Shown here piece by piece: positions 25,487 to 37,987 of a stretch of 64,000 nt of DNA; position 1 is the first letter of the stretch; every line of letters starts with the position of its first letter. The translations under genes and the position numbers were made by a program. The notes under the pieces were generated by a model. That model was given only the letters and a program-made list of their open reading frames with translations, ran no database searches and was not told the origin of the DNA. Source of the DNA: Gonatopus flavifemur (taxonomy: Eukaryota; Arthropoda; Insecta; Hymenoptera; Dryinidae); NCBI GenBank assembly GCA_018340375.1, contig JAFFJZ010000010.1, positions 6,138,001 through 6,202,000 of the forward strand. The letters are read 5' to 3'.

Positions 25487-25592
25487 AAAGTGGGGTGAGA
25501 TGACGCACTCTCCCACTTCAATACAGCTTGAAATAATACACAAAATTTCGAGTTGAATCTTCATGAAAGTGCGTCATCTCACCCCATTTTAC
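25487..25592. mobile_element. GGGGTGAGATGACGCAC hairpin
   Basis: GTGGGGTGAGATGACGCAC on the left and GTGCGTCATCTCACCCCA on the right are nearly exact inverse copies about 65 bp apart, with GTAAAGT/ATTTTAC extending the arms. This looks like a short MITE. Flanks are not decisive. Confidence 0.6.
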
Positions 25593-28500
25593 TCCAATTG
25601 CTGAAACTTTGATTCAATCATTTCTGTTGAGAAAAAAACGATAAAGATCTGGAAAAGGAATCATCTAAAGACTTCGATGTTATCCAGGTGACGCGAAAAT
25701 GAATGAAAAATCAAGGCTCAAAATTGTGTATGAGGAGACATGAAAAGAGAAATCACAAGAAAACTGAGATACGCAATCATCTCGTATGTGACCTGACAGT
25801 CATACAACTACGGGATATATATAAATCCGTAGATATACTACACGGAGCGAAGTGTATCCGTAATTGCTTTGCCTTTTGGTGAAGTTTCTTTTATTCTGTG
25901 GGACAAAACCACAAGAGCCACAAATCTAACCACACGCGCTGTAGTAGTAGTAGCAGCAACAGCAGCAGCAGCACACGTTGGATAACTAACCTGGGGACAT
26001 CCCGCTCGATAAATCTATTGCTCTTCTGCGTTCTCGTCTCTTATATACTCTGCATTTTGAATCAATGGTGTTACGGGCCGGCGAACATGCTGAATACGGA
26101 TGCCAGCTCGTTGACACCGTAGTCAAAATATTGGGGGAGTGCCGGCAAGCTGGTTAGGTTCTTTTTACACACGAATATCTCCCTTTTTCCTTTCTTTTTC
26201 ATCTGATCTATCGCGTTGTATATACTTTGGAAAATATCGACGACAACCGTGAATGTCTTCTCAATAAAATTCATAGAATTCGGTCAAAGGAGCAGTGAAA
26301 AATGCGAGAATGGTGGTGTGTCGTGTCGAGAATCCTACCGCGTTGATTTATCGAAAAAAAAGCTTGAGAAAACTGGAGTTTGAGATATTTAAAAAATATT
26401 GTAATACGTGTAAAAGAATGCACAATTGACGTGGGATTTTGAAAATGTCAGATTATATTCTCCCGCTGCTCCACAAAATAATAATAAAAGAAAAAAGATC
26501 CGTATCGTAACCGATTTCGTTTCGGGATATCGGTTGTCGCGACAATCGATTTCACCAAATGTACGAGCTAATTATAATACCCCTGAACGTGTTCGTTCGC
26601 AATTGATACATGGCGTTTTATATCTCTTATATCGAGAAAATACTAATAAAAATGAGCAAGAATTTCTCAACGACGAGTTAAAACATACTTAACGACATTT
26701 TGAATGGTCAACCGAGTTCTCTTAAACCTCTCAAAGGACGAAAAAAAGAAACGAAAGAAAGGAAAAAAGAATTTGTTGTTACCTTCCATTCTTCCTTCTT
26801 CAATGAGGATTCACAGTTCAGACGCTTTATGCGAGGCCGTAAAAAAGTCAGAGCGATTTAAAAGACGCGTCACCTTAGAAATTGGACCACTATTCAATCC
26901 AGACTCGGGGAATAAATGGAGAAGAACCAAAAGAGAGAGGAAATAACAGGACGAGCAACACGAGCTAGATGTTGCTTTTATGTGTGGGTCTGAACAAGAG
27001 TGCTCGACTTTTATGTTACTTCTACCAATTGTCTTTCGATGATCAAGGCTCTAATTCCACATTCTACTTTTATAACATTATCCATCAAGGTCACTTTATG
27101 TGATTTCAGAATCTGAATCATTTACAATACACAATATCATTCATTCGGCTTTCGGTAACTCGAATAAATACATATAACTTTTATTGTGCCAGCCATTCAA
27201 GACGTTGAATATTGAATGCATGATATAAAAATACAAATTTATTCTCTATCCAAGCAGAAAATGACCTTAAAAAGACATCGGATTCACGGTGAGAATCCCG
27301 ATGAATCGCTTATAGTATAATTTGAAAATAACGATGTTGAGAAGATACCGGATGAGCGCTCTGTTGAGTCTTGTTATATTGTTTGATTCTTTCATACAAT
27401 GTCTTTTCAATGATGTCTCAAAAATTTCTCATATATATAAAGAAATTTTAAATCCCCGACGTATCCAGTTGATATCTGATTTTTCTGTACAACAAAATAA
27501 TGTTCCTGAATAAATTTCTCAAGAATTCATACAATAATGCAGCAAGAAAAATATTATGAATGATGAACATGACGTTGTAACGTGTCGGGAGCATCTCCGT
27601 TCGAATAGCGAAAAATGTGAATCTTTTCAGAAGACTCGTAGCAACAATGGTTGGGACTGATGGAACTGAAATGACTCCACCCACGGTCGGAAGGATTGAA
27701 GATGTTGGAAATCATTGTTCTGGAGTATTCTTTGCCCTACTTAAATCTTCATTCCGAGTCATCCCCTTCCTTTATATGAGTCTATTCACTCTCTGACCAC
27801 TTTAAATCTTCAACTGTTGTGCGTCCGAAAAGGTAAAATAGGGCTGGCATTAATTTATGATACACAGCGTGTTGCGAGAAGCTGCATGCTATAACACGAG
27901 CATTTTGTGGCAGACCACATCTCACTGAGAACTCACGAAATATAAGAATCACGCATAAATCTTGTATGGAATCTATTGTGCTTCAGGTAACAAAAAAAAA
28001 AGAAAAATAATCTTCCCGATCGAAATAAAGACAATAAAAGTAAGTGGTGTAATGATTCGCTCTTTAAGACTAATTACGAATTATTTTTTCATTCGAGAGA
28101 TATAAAATTCGGTTGTTACGAATCAATGGTAATAATTGCTTTATTGTTTTCTTCCTTTGTGAAGAATTTTTTGTTCGGAAGGTAACAAGATTGAAGATCG
28201 TTGAAAAATAGATGTGTCATGCAATCTATGGATCTGACTCTCTTTCGAATCTATGAGTCATTTTTTTTTTGCTCTACTAATTTTTGTTTCCATGTAACGC
28301 TTACTCAGCTGGTGATTTATGGAAACGAAAGATTGAAACGTTTTCTCTCGGAGTGGAGGATCTATTTTGTATAGGGTAATGAAATGTAGGATCATGATGA
28401 AATATCGTATATGTGTTATAGAGAGCTTTTTGAATGATCAACGATTTTCACGGAGAAAAATTAATTGGATACTAATTCATTGGTTAATTAGGTTCAATTT

Positions 28501-28670
28501 AATAAAACTATGTTCATCGTGCATGGAAAATCTAGAACAAAACACGAAATTTAACCCTTGAATCGTGATCCTTATCCAGTAAACTTTCTGAGATTTTATT
28601 TCGAAGAAGAGAAGTTCTAAACGCTTTCTGAAAGATATCACGAATAATTTCTATACAGTATTTACAGTGA
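25593..28670. other. No gene recognised
   Basis: Contains an interrupted TAG/CAG microsatellite at 25941-25973. Otherwise only short frames without recognisable protein content. Confidence 0.35.
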
Positions 28671-28671
28671 C

Positions 28672-28807
28672 AAATTTTGTGTATTTTTAAAACACGTATA
28701 TGTTCCAGGAGGTCCACTCGCAATTCATGTTAAATATTAGAGCAAAAAAATTTGATATGTTGTTTTCAACATAAACTATGAGTGGACGTCCTGTGACACA
28801 AAAGTTT
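28672..28807. mobile_element. TTTTGTGT inverted-repeat MITE, copy 2
   Basis: AAATTTTGTGTATTTTTAAA on the left and GACACAAAAGTTTTTG on the right mark the arms, and AGGTCCACTC pairs with GAGTGGACGTCCT. The left 75 bp align with 7736-7810 with scattered substitutions, so the two are members of one family. Confidence 0.6.
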
Positions 28808-29284
28808 TTGCTGCGTAGAACTCATACATCAAAAACATGGCACAAAATTGACGCATTAGAAACTATTTCAACATATTTCAAATGACACGACCACAGTTTC
28901 CAATGTTTGTCAAGAAAATTGGTTACTGGGTTTTTTTAATTCTGGTCTTGATTTACTTTAATTTCTGAATTTTTCTTCGTATTCAAATAGAAAAATTGAG
29001 ATTTTCTCTTATTACTTCAAGGAAATTTTATTGTACCAACGAAATACGAAGAGGTGTAGTCGAATTCAAGCTTATAGCGCATGTATATTCTCACTAAAAG
29101 GTGATAGGGATCTTTGAGAAGGATCGATGCTTTTTTATATAAACAATATATAATTTCTGTAAATTTCAATAGAAAAATCTACATGTTTTTTTATATAAAA
29201 CAGGATCAATCCTTTCCGAGGGTCCTGACGAATATACCGAAATCCAACAAAAAATGCATTCTTCGTCTACTAAGGTGGAAAAAA
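28808..29284. other. No gene recognised
   Basis: Nothing supported in this interval. Confidence 0.3.
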
Positions 29285-29510
29285 CATGTTGCTGAAGCTT
29301 GAATCGTTTATTGAAACGAATTAATAATCGAAGAACGAAATACTCAGATACAACCTCAGTTGAAGACCCAAAATCTTGCAGCACATTCCTCAAACGATGT
29401 TTTCACTTCCAACGAGTCAATTTGAGGTGATAAGTAACGAAAAGTTATCGTATTTTGTTGGTTTGAATTTTCGTTCCGTTTTTATAATCGATTCAAACTT
29501 CTACAACATG
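29285..29510. mobile_element. TGTTGCTGAAGTTTGAATCG MITE, copy 1
   Basis: CATGTTGCTGAAGCTTGAAT and ATTCAAACTTCTACAACATG form the termini. TTATTGAAACGAA and TTCGTTCCGTTTTTATAA continue the pairing. AAAAAA lies on both sides, which might be a target duplication but is low complexity. Second copy at 29931-30149, partial third copy at 52267-52400. Confidence 0.65.
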
Positions 29511-29630
29511 AAAAAACTTCCTGAATTATATGTAATTTACGTATAATTCAACGCAGTTTATACATGATTTATACATAGTTCTATTTAAATTATGTATAAT
29601 TTAAAAAATTTTCAAAGAAAAGCGCAGGTT
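29511..29630. repeat. TATATAATTTAC-type AT-rich repeat, copy 2
   Basis: Aligns by eye with 570-700: TATATGTAATTTACGTATAA followed by TATACAT words and a terminal AAAATTTTC. Confidence 0.4.
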
Positions 29631-29930
29631 TACACTGATAAAAGTGTTTCTTTGAATCCAACAATTTGTTATTTGGATAGGTCGAAATGAATATTTTTTC
29701 ATGTAAATAAATGCATGCTTTGGAAGCAGGAGCAAATAATAATTGTGTTCAAACTAAAAAAATATTGATTCCAGCCGAATAAATATTTATTACTTTTATT
29801 TGTGTGGGAACTGATTTTTTTAAATTCATATTGGTGTGCACCATACAGCATTGAAATTAAAAAAGAAAAATATACAACAAAAATGGTGATTCTTGTGAAC
29901 TCGTTTAATTTTCTAATTAACCGATCATTA

Positions 29931-30149
29931 TATGTTCTGGAAGTTTGAATCGTTCATAAAAACGAAACGAGAATCTACACTCACAACATTCTGATAAATC
30001 ATCGATGTTTATCTTATCGAATTAACTTCTCGTAATTGGGAAACATCGTTTAAAGAATTTACTGCAAGATTTTTGGTCTTTAACAGCTAAACATTTGATT
30101 ATTGAATTGCTGATTCGTTTTAATGAGCGATTCAAACTTCAGCAACATA
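29931..30149. mobile_element. TGTTGCTGAAGTTTGAATCG MITE, copy 2
   Basis: Ends TATGTTCTGGAAGTTTGAAT and ATTCAAACTTCAGCAACATA are inverted, and CGTTCATAAAAACGAAACGA pairs with CGTTTTAATGAGCG. Same family as 29285-29510, 420 bp away. Confidence 0.65.
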
Positions 30150-30226
30150 TTATTATGAGACTCATACCATGCTTCGATAATGGTCTTGTAATGGTTTTAT
30201 ATGAATTCCAAGCGGAATGAAAATTG

Positions 30227-30276
30227 TAGGGTGTGCGAATCGCGTTTTTTGACCCAGGAATCGGATCGAATCGAAT
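30227..30276 (+). mobile_element. hAT-like left terminus
   Basis: TAGGGTGTGCGAATCG resembles the end of the hAT element at 43972 (TAGGGGTGTGCGAACC), and is followed by subterminal GAATCGGATCGAATCGAAT. It lies just before a hAT transposase relic (31250), with a palindrome inserted between. No matching right terminus was found. Confidence 0.5.
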
Positions 30277-31248
30277 GAGGCGGGTCCGTTTGGACATAAA
30301 CCGATTCTACATTTGTTCGTTTCTACATAAAAATTTGAGGCGGCCCGTTTCTACATAAGACCGTTTCTACATATGCCCGTTTCTACATAAAGGAATAACC
30401 AGCTGCCCGATTCCACATATGCTCGTTTCTACATAAAGGTAAATTAAGATTTCTCGAACAGTAATCGCCCGTTTCTACATAAGCCCGCTTCTACATACGC
30501 CCGTTTCTACATAAAGGATTAAAAATGTCCAGCTGCCCGATTCCAAATATGCTCGTTTCTACATAAAGGTAAATTAAGATTTCTCGAACAGTTGACCGCC
30601 CGTTTCTCCATAAGCCCGTTTCTACATACGCTCGTTTCTACATAAAGGTATTTGATTATAAATGTTCAGCTGCCCGATTCTACATATGCTCGTTTCTACA
30701 TAAAATCTCTTTTGTTTGGATGCCCGTTTCTACATAAAATATTTGCTCCATCGCCCGTTTCTACCTAAAACGTTTTTTAGTTTGAATGCTCGTTTCTACA
30801 TGGAAACTTCTCCGCATATACCAGTTTCTAAATGTTTTGTTCATAATGATCAAGGTGTCAGTTTCTGCATGGAATATCCAATACAGCAAAATTTTTCAGA
30901 CATCAACAAGAGTTATCTTAGATATCTTAAAATAATCGGATACAACGTTCCATGTAGAAACGGGCGATGGAGCAAATATTTTATGTAGAACGAGCATATG
31001 TAAAAACGGGCATCCAAACAAAAAAGATTTTATGTAGAAACGAGCATATGTAGAATCGGGCAGCCAAACAAATATTTTATGTAGAAACGGGCGTATGTAG
31101 AAACGAGCATATGTAGAATCGGGCAGCTGGGCATTTTTAATTAAATACCTTTATGTAGAAACGGTCTTATGTAGAAACGGGCCGCCTCAAATTTTTATGT
31201 AGAAACGAACAAATGTAGAATCGGTTTATGTCCAAACGGACCCGCCTC
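30277..31248. mobile_element. Giant palindrome of GCCCGTTTCTACATAA units
   Basis: The left arm carries roughly 18-20 diverged copies of GCCCGTTTCTACATAA, many spaced exactly 16 bp apart and grouped between AAAGG spacers. The right arm carries the same unit as its complement (TTATGTAGAAACGGGC). The outer 90 or so bases of the arms are nearly identical inverse copies, starting GAGGCGGGTCCGTTTGGACA. AAT flanks both sides, a possible 3-bp target duplication. The centre (about 30830-30950) is unrelated sequence. 972 bp, noncoding; the frames inside are repeat translations. Confidence 0.8.
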
Positions 31249-31249
31249 A

Positions 31250-31530
31250 ATGCAATTGATGGAAAAAATGCGTACAATGCACTTTCAGCTGGCAAACAAT
31301 TTTTGTGAAAATCTTCGCGGAGAACTTGACAAAGTTTTAAAAAATAATCCAGGGTATGAATCATTGCAACAGATCAACAGTTTTATCAACGGTGTAGATG
31401 AAGGATTACCTGAAACAGTATCTCCTGAAAGAGCATCAAAATTTAAGTACTGTCCAGTGACTTCAGTGGATGTGTAACGTTCGTTTCCTGCACTCTGAAT
31501 GATAAACGAAAAATAGTATACTCTCATCAA
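31250..31530 (+). pseudogene. hAT transposase C-terminal dimerisation relic
   Basis: The frame from 31250 gives 75 codons with LANNFCENLRGELDKVLKNN followed by NPGYESLQQIN and ending FKYCPVTSVDV. A TAA at 31475-31477 sits where hAT transposases of this kind have the Glu of the VERSFS motif. The next codons, RSFPAL, then a frame slip and NDKRK, continue the motif. The relic therefore has at least one nonsense and one frameshift change. The N-terminal zinc finger and catalytic region are absent. The palindrome at 30277-31248 abuts its 5' side. Confidence 0.75.
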
Positions 31531-34500
31531 AATAATTATAAAAGTGAGTAAATGGGTCATTTTGTTTTATTCCTGATTTGTTTATGAATAAAAACTCGTT
31601 ACAAATTTACATATTTTTGACGTTTTACTGCATATTTCGAGATTTTTTCATGCATATTTCGCATAATCCGATCTTTGGTTATTGTTTTCTCGTTAGAGGG
31701 AAACTTTGTGATCCGTTTTGAGGTACCGACAATTTTTGGAGGTTTTTCCTCCAAAACAAAAATTCCTCATAATTTTGCAATTTCAATTTCATGTCTGAAT
31801 GTCTTAGATATCTCTTGTTCCTTTGATCAAATCTGTATAAAATTTCAGTGTTCATCAGTAATGTATCACGAATATTCCGAGGACATTGTAATATTGCTAA
31901 AATATTCTGGAGATATTTAGACTCACTTTCACAAATCACATATCCTTCATTCCAATATTTATTCCGTATCAATGACGGAACTCCTTCAAATCTTCGAATG
32001 AAATAACTCGTTGTTGCTCTAACAACATTGCCGAATAAAATATTTATTCTAACGAGCAATGAAAAGCTCCTTTTGATGGACGAACTCCACATTCTTCGTC
32101 CCGGGAAATTACGTATCATATACCATTTGAAATGTTTGGAATAATGTTAAAATTTACTGAAAATGTTCTCATGAGATCGTTAGATCATTCAATCATCGGT
32201 TATACACCGAGAATACGTTTGATTCGTACACACGTTAGGAAACAGTGTTGAGCAGAGGGGTTTCGCCCCTTGACCGGCCCAACCTTCTTCCCTATTGCTG
32301 ATTTCTGGCACGGTGAAAAGGGGCGTGGCACGTTCAGTTGAAGCTGTGCAGTACAATGAGCATTCAGTACCCCCACTGAAGAGTGTTATAAACCAACGAT
32401 CAAATTATGGATATTGTATTGTACGATATGTCACAACTGATTCATAACTCAAGTTCGCTCACAATATTCATAATTAACCTACTTATCGAAGGTAATATCG
32501 ACACTACTGTAGAGAAAATCAAAGGGGTTGAATTCCGTTGCGCGTATTACGGATTTGAAAGAAAATTTCAATATTTATAAATATTCCGGCTTGGTTGAAG
32601 TCGTATTTCTAAGAATTGTCTCAAAGTCCAACGAGATTTATGATTCAACACAGATTCGAGGGATTCTTCAAGTCGATTTGAATACAAAATAAAGTATATA
32701 TGATATCAGGAAAATACTAGATTAAAAAAAAAATAAAAAGTGGAATGGAATTTGAAATGAAGCCTTGAGTGAACTAAAAATAAAAATCAACCATCCTAGA
32801 AGTAACATATTCGAAACGAAGAGTGCTTTCTAAAGCAATAATTCAGCATTCGCTCCATAACACCTGTTATACATTCTATACTCATAGGGATCCCTAATGC
32901 AATTAATTCGGTTAGTGATTGCATGTAGAATTACAACTTCGATCCTGTTACGGGAAGGGATTTTAAATCCCGTGCATCTTTGACCAAGATAGTAATGTTG
33001 ACGATTTCATGGTGACCTCTCTCAGCCTCTATTCTTTTTCTTAGCTCTTTCAACCGCTGCAGGAATTTTCGTTCTAATCCACGTCCATCATATCCACCCC
33101 GCCCACTTTTTGGCTTCGAAGATCCTTTGTCACACTACGGATCCTATTTAAATTGGGATTAGCTCTTGCTTCCCTTTTTTCTCTTCCCTAGACACGAAAG
33201 CAGTACAGTATATCACTTTATGTAAAAGAGCGGTCGGTGAAGTGGTCAGTTTTAGATAAATACTTTGGTGAGAAGTTTATTTTCTTAATAAAATACACGC
33301 AATTTGAGATATTAATTACACGACATATTTCTTCTTCGAGAAAAGGAATTCCTAGAGATAGTTCGATCGTTTGAATTATTGATTGCGTATCGTACTCGTA
33401 CGAAATGAATGAAGTATTTTATTCTAAAGAATTTAGTTCGAAAGTTCAAATGATTTACTATATTTTGAGAAACTCTTTAACGTATTTTCGATATCATATT
33501 TTTCTTTTTTTCAATTCCACAATTAATAGAGATAAAAATTTATCGTAAAAATTCTCTTATTCTTTCGTTCGAGTTCGAGTGCTCGAGCCAATTCATTCCT
33601 TTTACAAAGGAAAGCATAAACGATTTCGAGTGAAAGAAAAGAAATGGTTCGGTAAATTCTTCATTTTAAAAAGGATCAGATGGTCACGGTTGGTTCTATT
33701 CCATCTTTAACAAGCTAACCAGATTGCTGGTTTCGATATGAAAGATAAGATTCATGTCATCTCATCTCATTGTCGGAGCAAAATTGAGAATCTATATAAA
33801 ATTTTATTCTGGACTTTCATATCCCCTAGAATTCATCTATTCAATGTTCAACAGAAATTCGTAGTTTCAACGTTGTAGACTCGTGATACTAATTGTTATA
33901 CCGTCCCACGAGATGTCTCATTGAATATCTTCGAAGATGACAAATGGTTTTCAAAATAGAACACACAAATTTCACGGATCAGGAGCACGTCCAACCATTC
34001 GCTTCCGATTTCTTGTCGTAAATTTTCCGGCATTAAGCGCCATTGGTGCACCCCTTTCTTCGGCTATTTCTTTTTCCCTTCCCGCCTGCGGAGTGTTCTT
34101 CCATGGAACAGCATCTGTAACGGTACGTTGAATTGGCTTTTGCAAACGAGCTGCTTTTTCTTCCAATGCAGGTTGTTATGATGTGGGTTGGAATGGAAGA
34201 ACAAACGCGGTTTCTAAGTACCTAATGTACTGGTGAGGGCAACCCTAGGGACGCCCGTGCAGCACGCCCGTTTCCTATTATCTGGCCAAACTCGTTTTCT
34301 TTGCTGTTTAAAGCCACCCGAAGTGGACTGGGCGTGTTCTGGAATCCGTCAGAATGAAGTTACTGTATCTACAAGGTAAGATCGAAGCATGATACGACAA
34401 ATGGGATTATCCTAATACTTGTAAATACGTCGAAAAATCGTCGTGGCAAACCGTATCCCTGGCCAACAATGAATCGAAACTTGAGCCGCTTGTGACCATT

Positions 34501-34578
34501 CTCTACAACGGGTACCAGAGAACCTCGTTGACCACAGATATCTACCTGCCGCTTGCCCGAGCTTGTAGCATACAGGAT
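31531..34578. other. No gene recognised over 3 kb
   Basis: The 146-codon frame at 31679-32119 (minus) has no domain I recognise. Around 31860-31915 is an ATATTCCGAGGACATTGTAA segment resembling the GAATATTCT hairpin at 37500-37608. 32215-32360 is somewhat GC-richer. Otherwise featureless. Confidence 0.35.
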
Positions 34579-34656
34579 AATCGTGTACCCGAACAATGAT
34601 AAACTGGTGCATGATGTGCATCATATGCGTCATGTGCATCATTTGGGTACACGATT
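34579..34656. repeat. 78-bp hairpin with AATCGTGTACCC ends
   Basis: AATCGTGTACCCGAACAATG on the left and CATTTGGGTACACGATT on the right are inverse. The loop region itself is built of ATGATGTGCATCAT palindromes. It may be a very short MITE. Confidence 0.55.
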
Positions 34657-36600
34657 CTCTTGCCTGGGATAAAAACTATTTAGAAATGGTTGATTTGATC
34701 AAATTCTCACGATTTACATTGGTAATTATTCCTATATACAATGTTCTGTTGCACCCTATGAATCGATGGGAAGTATATGTCTCCGAGTGGTAGAACTGAC
34801 GTAACTTGACCTTTGAAAAGGATAATCGTATCCCTCTGGTGAACGAGAAACACGCACACAAGCGATCCAATGTCTGAGCACATTTGAAGTCAAGTTCGTT
34901 GAAGCCTATACTCGAAGGGACGATAAAAAGAAAAAAGAAAACACCTTCATGCAATCGTCCCTCGATCTTAAACGTTTTCCAAGCTGCTGCTGTTGCTGTT
35001 GTTGTTATCGAGAGTTGCAGCCACGAAGAAACGTTTATTTTATTACCCCTGAAGTCACATATAATCCTTACGTATGTTTGTGTGCGCGCATGTACCGAGT
35101 GAGCTAAAGTGCACGTAAATGTGAAAAGATAAAGAAGGACGATGTTGCCATGTGCTTAGACTATGCACACCTCGCTGAGAGAAGCAAAGATTTTTTTCTC
35201 TCTCAAATTCTTTCTTTTTTTTTATACTGGGATCGAACGGCTATAGATGTAACTATATCTAAACTACGGCTACCGGTATAGTACAAGTGCTTCTATTGAG
35301 CCAAGATGAAATGATAGAGAAGCCTGGTGGAGATAGCGATCCTCCTTCGCTAAACATGGACTTACTTACTCACTTGTTTCTCGAACAATACCGTAAAGAA
35401 GCTTGATAGCCAAAGCTGACAATGAATCAGGTCTTATGGCGAAAACGTGAACGTGATTAGCGCCAATCCGTGTTAACATAGTTCCTTTATAGGGATAGAC
35501 GTTCGCAAATCAGCGCGCACAACTCTTGGGTATAAAGAAAGACACCTTATGTGAGAAAGTCTTAAATAAGATAAAAGCTTGCCGGATGAGGAGCGATCAA
35601 TCACCCCTTTGTGGGGTTTAAGAAGAAAAGGGCAATCGATAAATTGCCTCTTCTTCTGGTGTGGTCAAAATATTTTCTTTTCCTTTTTCCATCATCTGAT
35701 CAGAGTTCATACTTGAAGGTCGTGAACTTTCTCCTCCTTCCTGCTTGTCCCTTGGAAACTCGTGATGGCTACCGACCACCAGCGTTGCAATCGAGGTCGT
35801 TGCATCCATAAAAAATTATGAATGAAGTCGATGGATCGCTTATTCTATGAAGACGTCAGATGGGGTTGATATTCGTTTTGATACACTTGTATGAAGCAAT
35901 TATCGGACTTATTATTAGTTTCGGTTGTAATAATATATTGTTTGTGCAATTCGAAATATAGCTAACCACAACAATAGTAAATCTGTCAAATCACTGAGTA
36001 CCCGTTACCACAGAGTATGGTAATAGGACAGCTATTACGGGAAAATTTATGATAAGTGGAGTTGAAGGGACCGTTTCATGATTATATTATAAATGTACAC
36101 TTACGTGTGTATGACCTTTCAAGGACATGAGGAAACATTTCTTTCCCGAAGATTCTATTATCCAACGACATGAGTTCCGTTTGAATATGGTAAATAAGAT
36201 ATAATTCAATAACAAAAATATTATTCGTAATATATAACGTCCTGGAAATAGCGTAACGTCGGTATTACGTCACAGCTTGAGAGAAGGGATCGAAAAATGA
36301 CATGAAACGCGGGAACCGCCACAATTTTTCTGGGAATTCGAAGAGCGGCGGTTAGATAACGACGATGGGAATTCTCCCTTAGTTCCTTTGCTGATTTGGT
36401 TATGGGGCGGTTTCAGCGTCATGAATCTAATTCTCAGTCACCACGACTAAACATTTTCCTCAGTGAATAACTATCGTAATCTATTGATCAGTCGATTCAT
36501 CAGAGAAACAATTGATTTGGATCGAGTAAGTATTCCATCGATTGCATTCAAAGAATCGGTATGGAGAACCATACAGTAATTACTAATATTCATATGAATA
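34657..36600. other. No gene recognised
   Basis: A CTG/TTG triplet run at about 34982-35011 is the only repeat. No coding evidence. Confidence 0.35.
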
Positions 36601-37412
36601 TTTGCTTTTCCACCAATGGGGATGAAACTTGTATGAACCTGGCGTGGGGCCTTGAATAAAATGTGGTATAAATTTCATTGCAAACCAAAAGAACAATTCC
36701 GACAACATTATTCCCATTATTAAGGGAGATGGGGGAAAATTCACGATTTTTTTCAAAACATATTCCGCAATGAAATATTCAAGACGCGTTATGCGATCGA
36801 AACTAGAATCAATAGACCTCGTGTCCCCTCTAAAATGAACGTATTGGAAAAAAAAATATATTCCACTCGGTGCATTTTGAGGGAAGTTATGGTGCGCCAG
36901 AGGGTGCGTCAAATAAGGCGGATGGAAAAAAAATTCTTTCTACAGTTTTCAACCAATTCGCATTAAATTCGCGTGGGGGCACCGTCGGATCATAACTAAA
37001 TCGTGGTGCAAATTTCATGAAAATCGGATAATAGGAAGCGGAGATATGAGCGGTCGCGGAATCACGATTCTCAAAAACGTATTCCGCAATATTTTCAAAA
37101 CGTATAATCCGATCGAGACCAAAACCAATAGGCCTCGTGTCATCTCCGGGACGAACATTTGAGAAAAAAATCAATCAAATCGGTGCATTCTGAGGAGATA
37201 TATCGCACGCCAAAACCAAAAATCACCTTTTTCAAGAACATATTCCGCGATATTTTCGAAACGTGTTATCCGATCGGAACCAGAATCAATAGGCCTCGTT
37301 TCGCCTCTGAGACAAAAACATTGAAAAAAGAATCATGCCAATCGGTGCATTCTGAGGAAAGTTATTGTGCGCCAAAAAGTGCACATACATACACACACAC
37401 ACACATACACTT
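36600..37412 (+). repeat. Three-copy tandem repeat with ACATATTCCGCAAT core
   Basis: Three related segments (about 36750-36905, 37065-37210, 37227-37385) share, in order, ACATATTCCGCAAT, a CGATCGAAAC-like word, AATCAATAGACCTCGTGTC, GAAAAAAAAT, TCGGTGCATTCTGAG and GTGCGCCA. The first two are separated by a longer spacer containing AATTTCATGAAAATCGGAT. An AC microsatellite lies at 37389-37412. Conserved frames through it, such as 37159-37638, reflect the repeat. The parent element is unknown. Confidence 0.6.
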
Positions 37413-37499
37413 TTTCGAATCGCTTTTTCTCGACGTTTTGAAGCGTTTGGCCTTTGCGAAATACCCCCTTCTGCATCGTCAATTTTTGACCCTAATACA

Positions 37500-37608
37500 C
37501 CCACACAGCATAAATGTCTCAGTAATATCTCCAGAATATTCTAGAGACATTGTAATATTCTCAGAATATTCTGTAGATATTATTACTGAGACATTTGTGC
37601 TATATGGG
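37500..37608. mobile_element. CCC-type 2-bp-TSD hairpin MITE (CCCACACAGC)
   Basis: Begins CCCACACAGCATAAATGTCT and ends AGACATTTGTGCTATATGGG. The arms continue through CAGTAATATCT and AGATATTATTACTG to an inner AGAATATTCT palindrome. CA flanks both ends. 109 bp. Diverged relatives of the interior occur near 31870 and 47500-47570. Confidence 0.75.
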
Positions 37609-37987
37609 CAATACTTCCGTTTCCTTATACATATATAAGGAACATGGAAATAAAAACGGTTAATCGGAATCGAACAATCAATTGACTGATCGAATCATCG
37701 GAAATGGAAATCGGGATCGAACAACTATTCCATGGACCGAGAACAATAATTCGTCTTATTTAATCAATCGAACAATCGCACAGGCCTAGTTTTGATAACT
37801 GAGCTTCAATTGTCACCGCTCTATTTTTTTTACCAAAACAACTGGGCCTTTCAAAATGCCAGAGATCCGCCGTGACAGGCCCTCATGAAACACCAGCTGG
37901 CCCTTATATTGAATGATCTCATAATTTTGACTCCCTGCTGGGACTGTCAATTCAACTGACCCTGTAATGGCAAGTTTGGATTTGCCA
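37609..37987. other. No gene recognised
   Basis: Nothing supported. Confidence 0.3.

Noticed and set aside
30277..31248. CRISPR-like array of regularly spaced GCCCGTTTCTACATAA
   Set aside because: The units are contiguous and mirrored in inverted arms without unique spacers, in a eukaryotic transposon context.
31679..32119. 146-codon open frame on the minus strand
   Set aside because: No domain or family resemblance, irregular composition, and it lies in otherwise noncoding AT-rich sequence. Chance is the simplest explanation.
37159..37638. 159-codon open frame with internally repeated SVHSEE words
   Set aside because: The protein repetition comes from the DNA tandem repeat, and the frame also runs through a MITE and an AC microsatellite.
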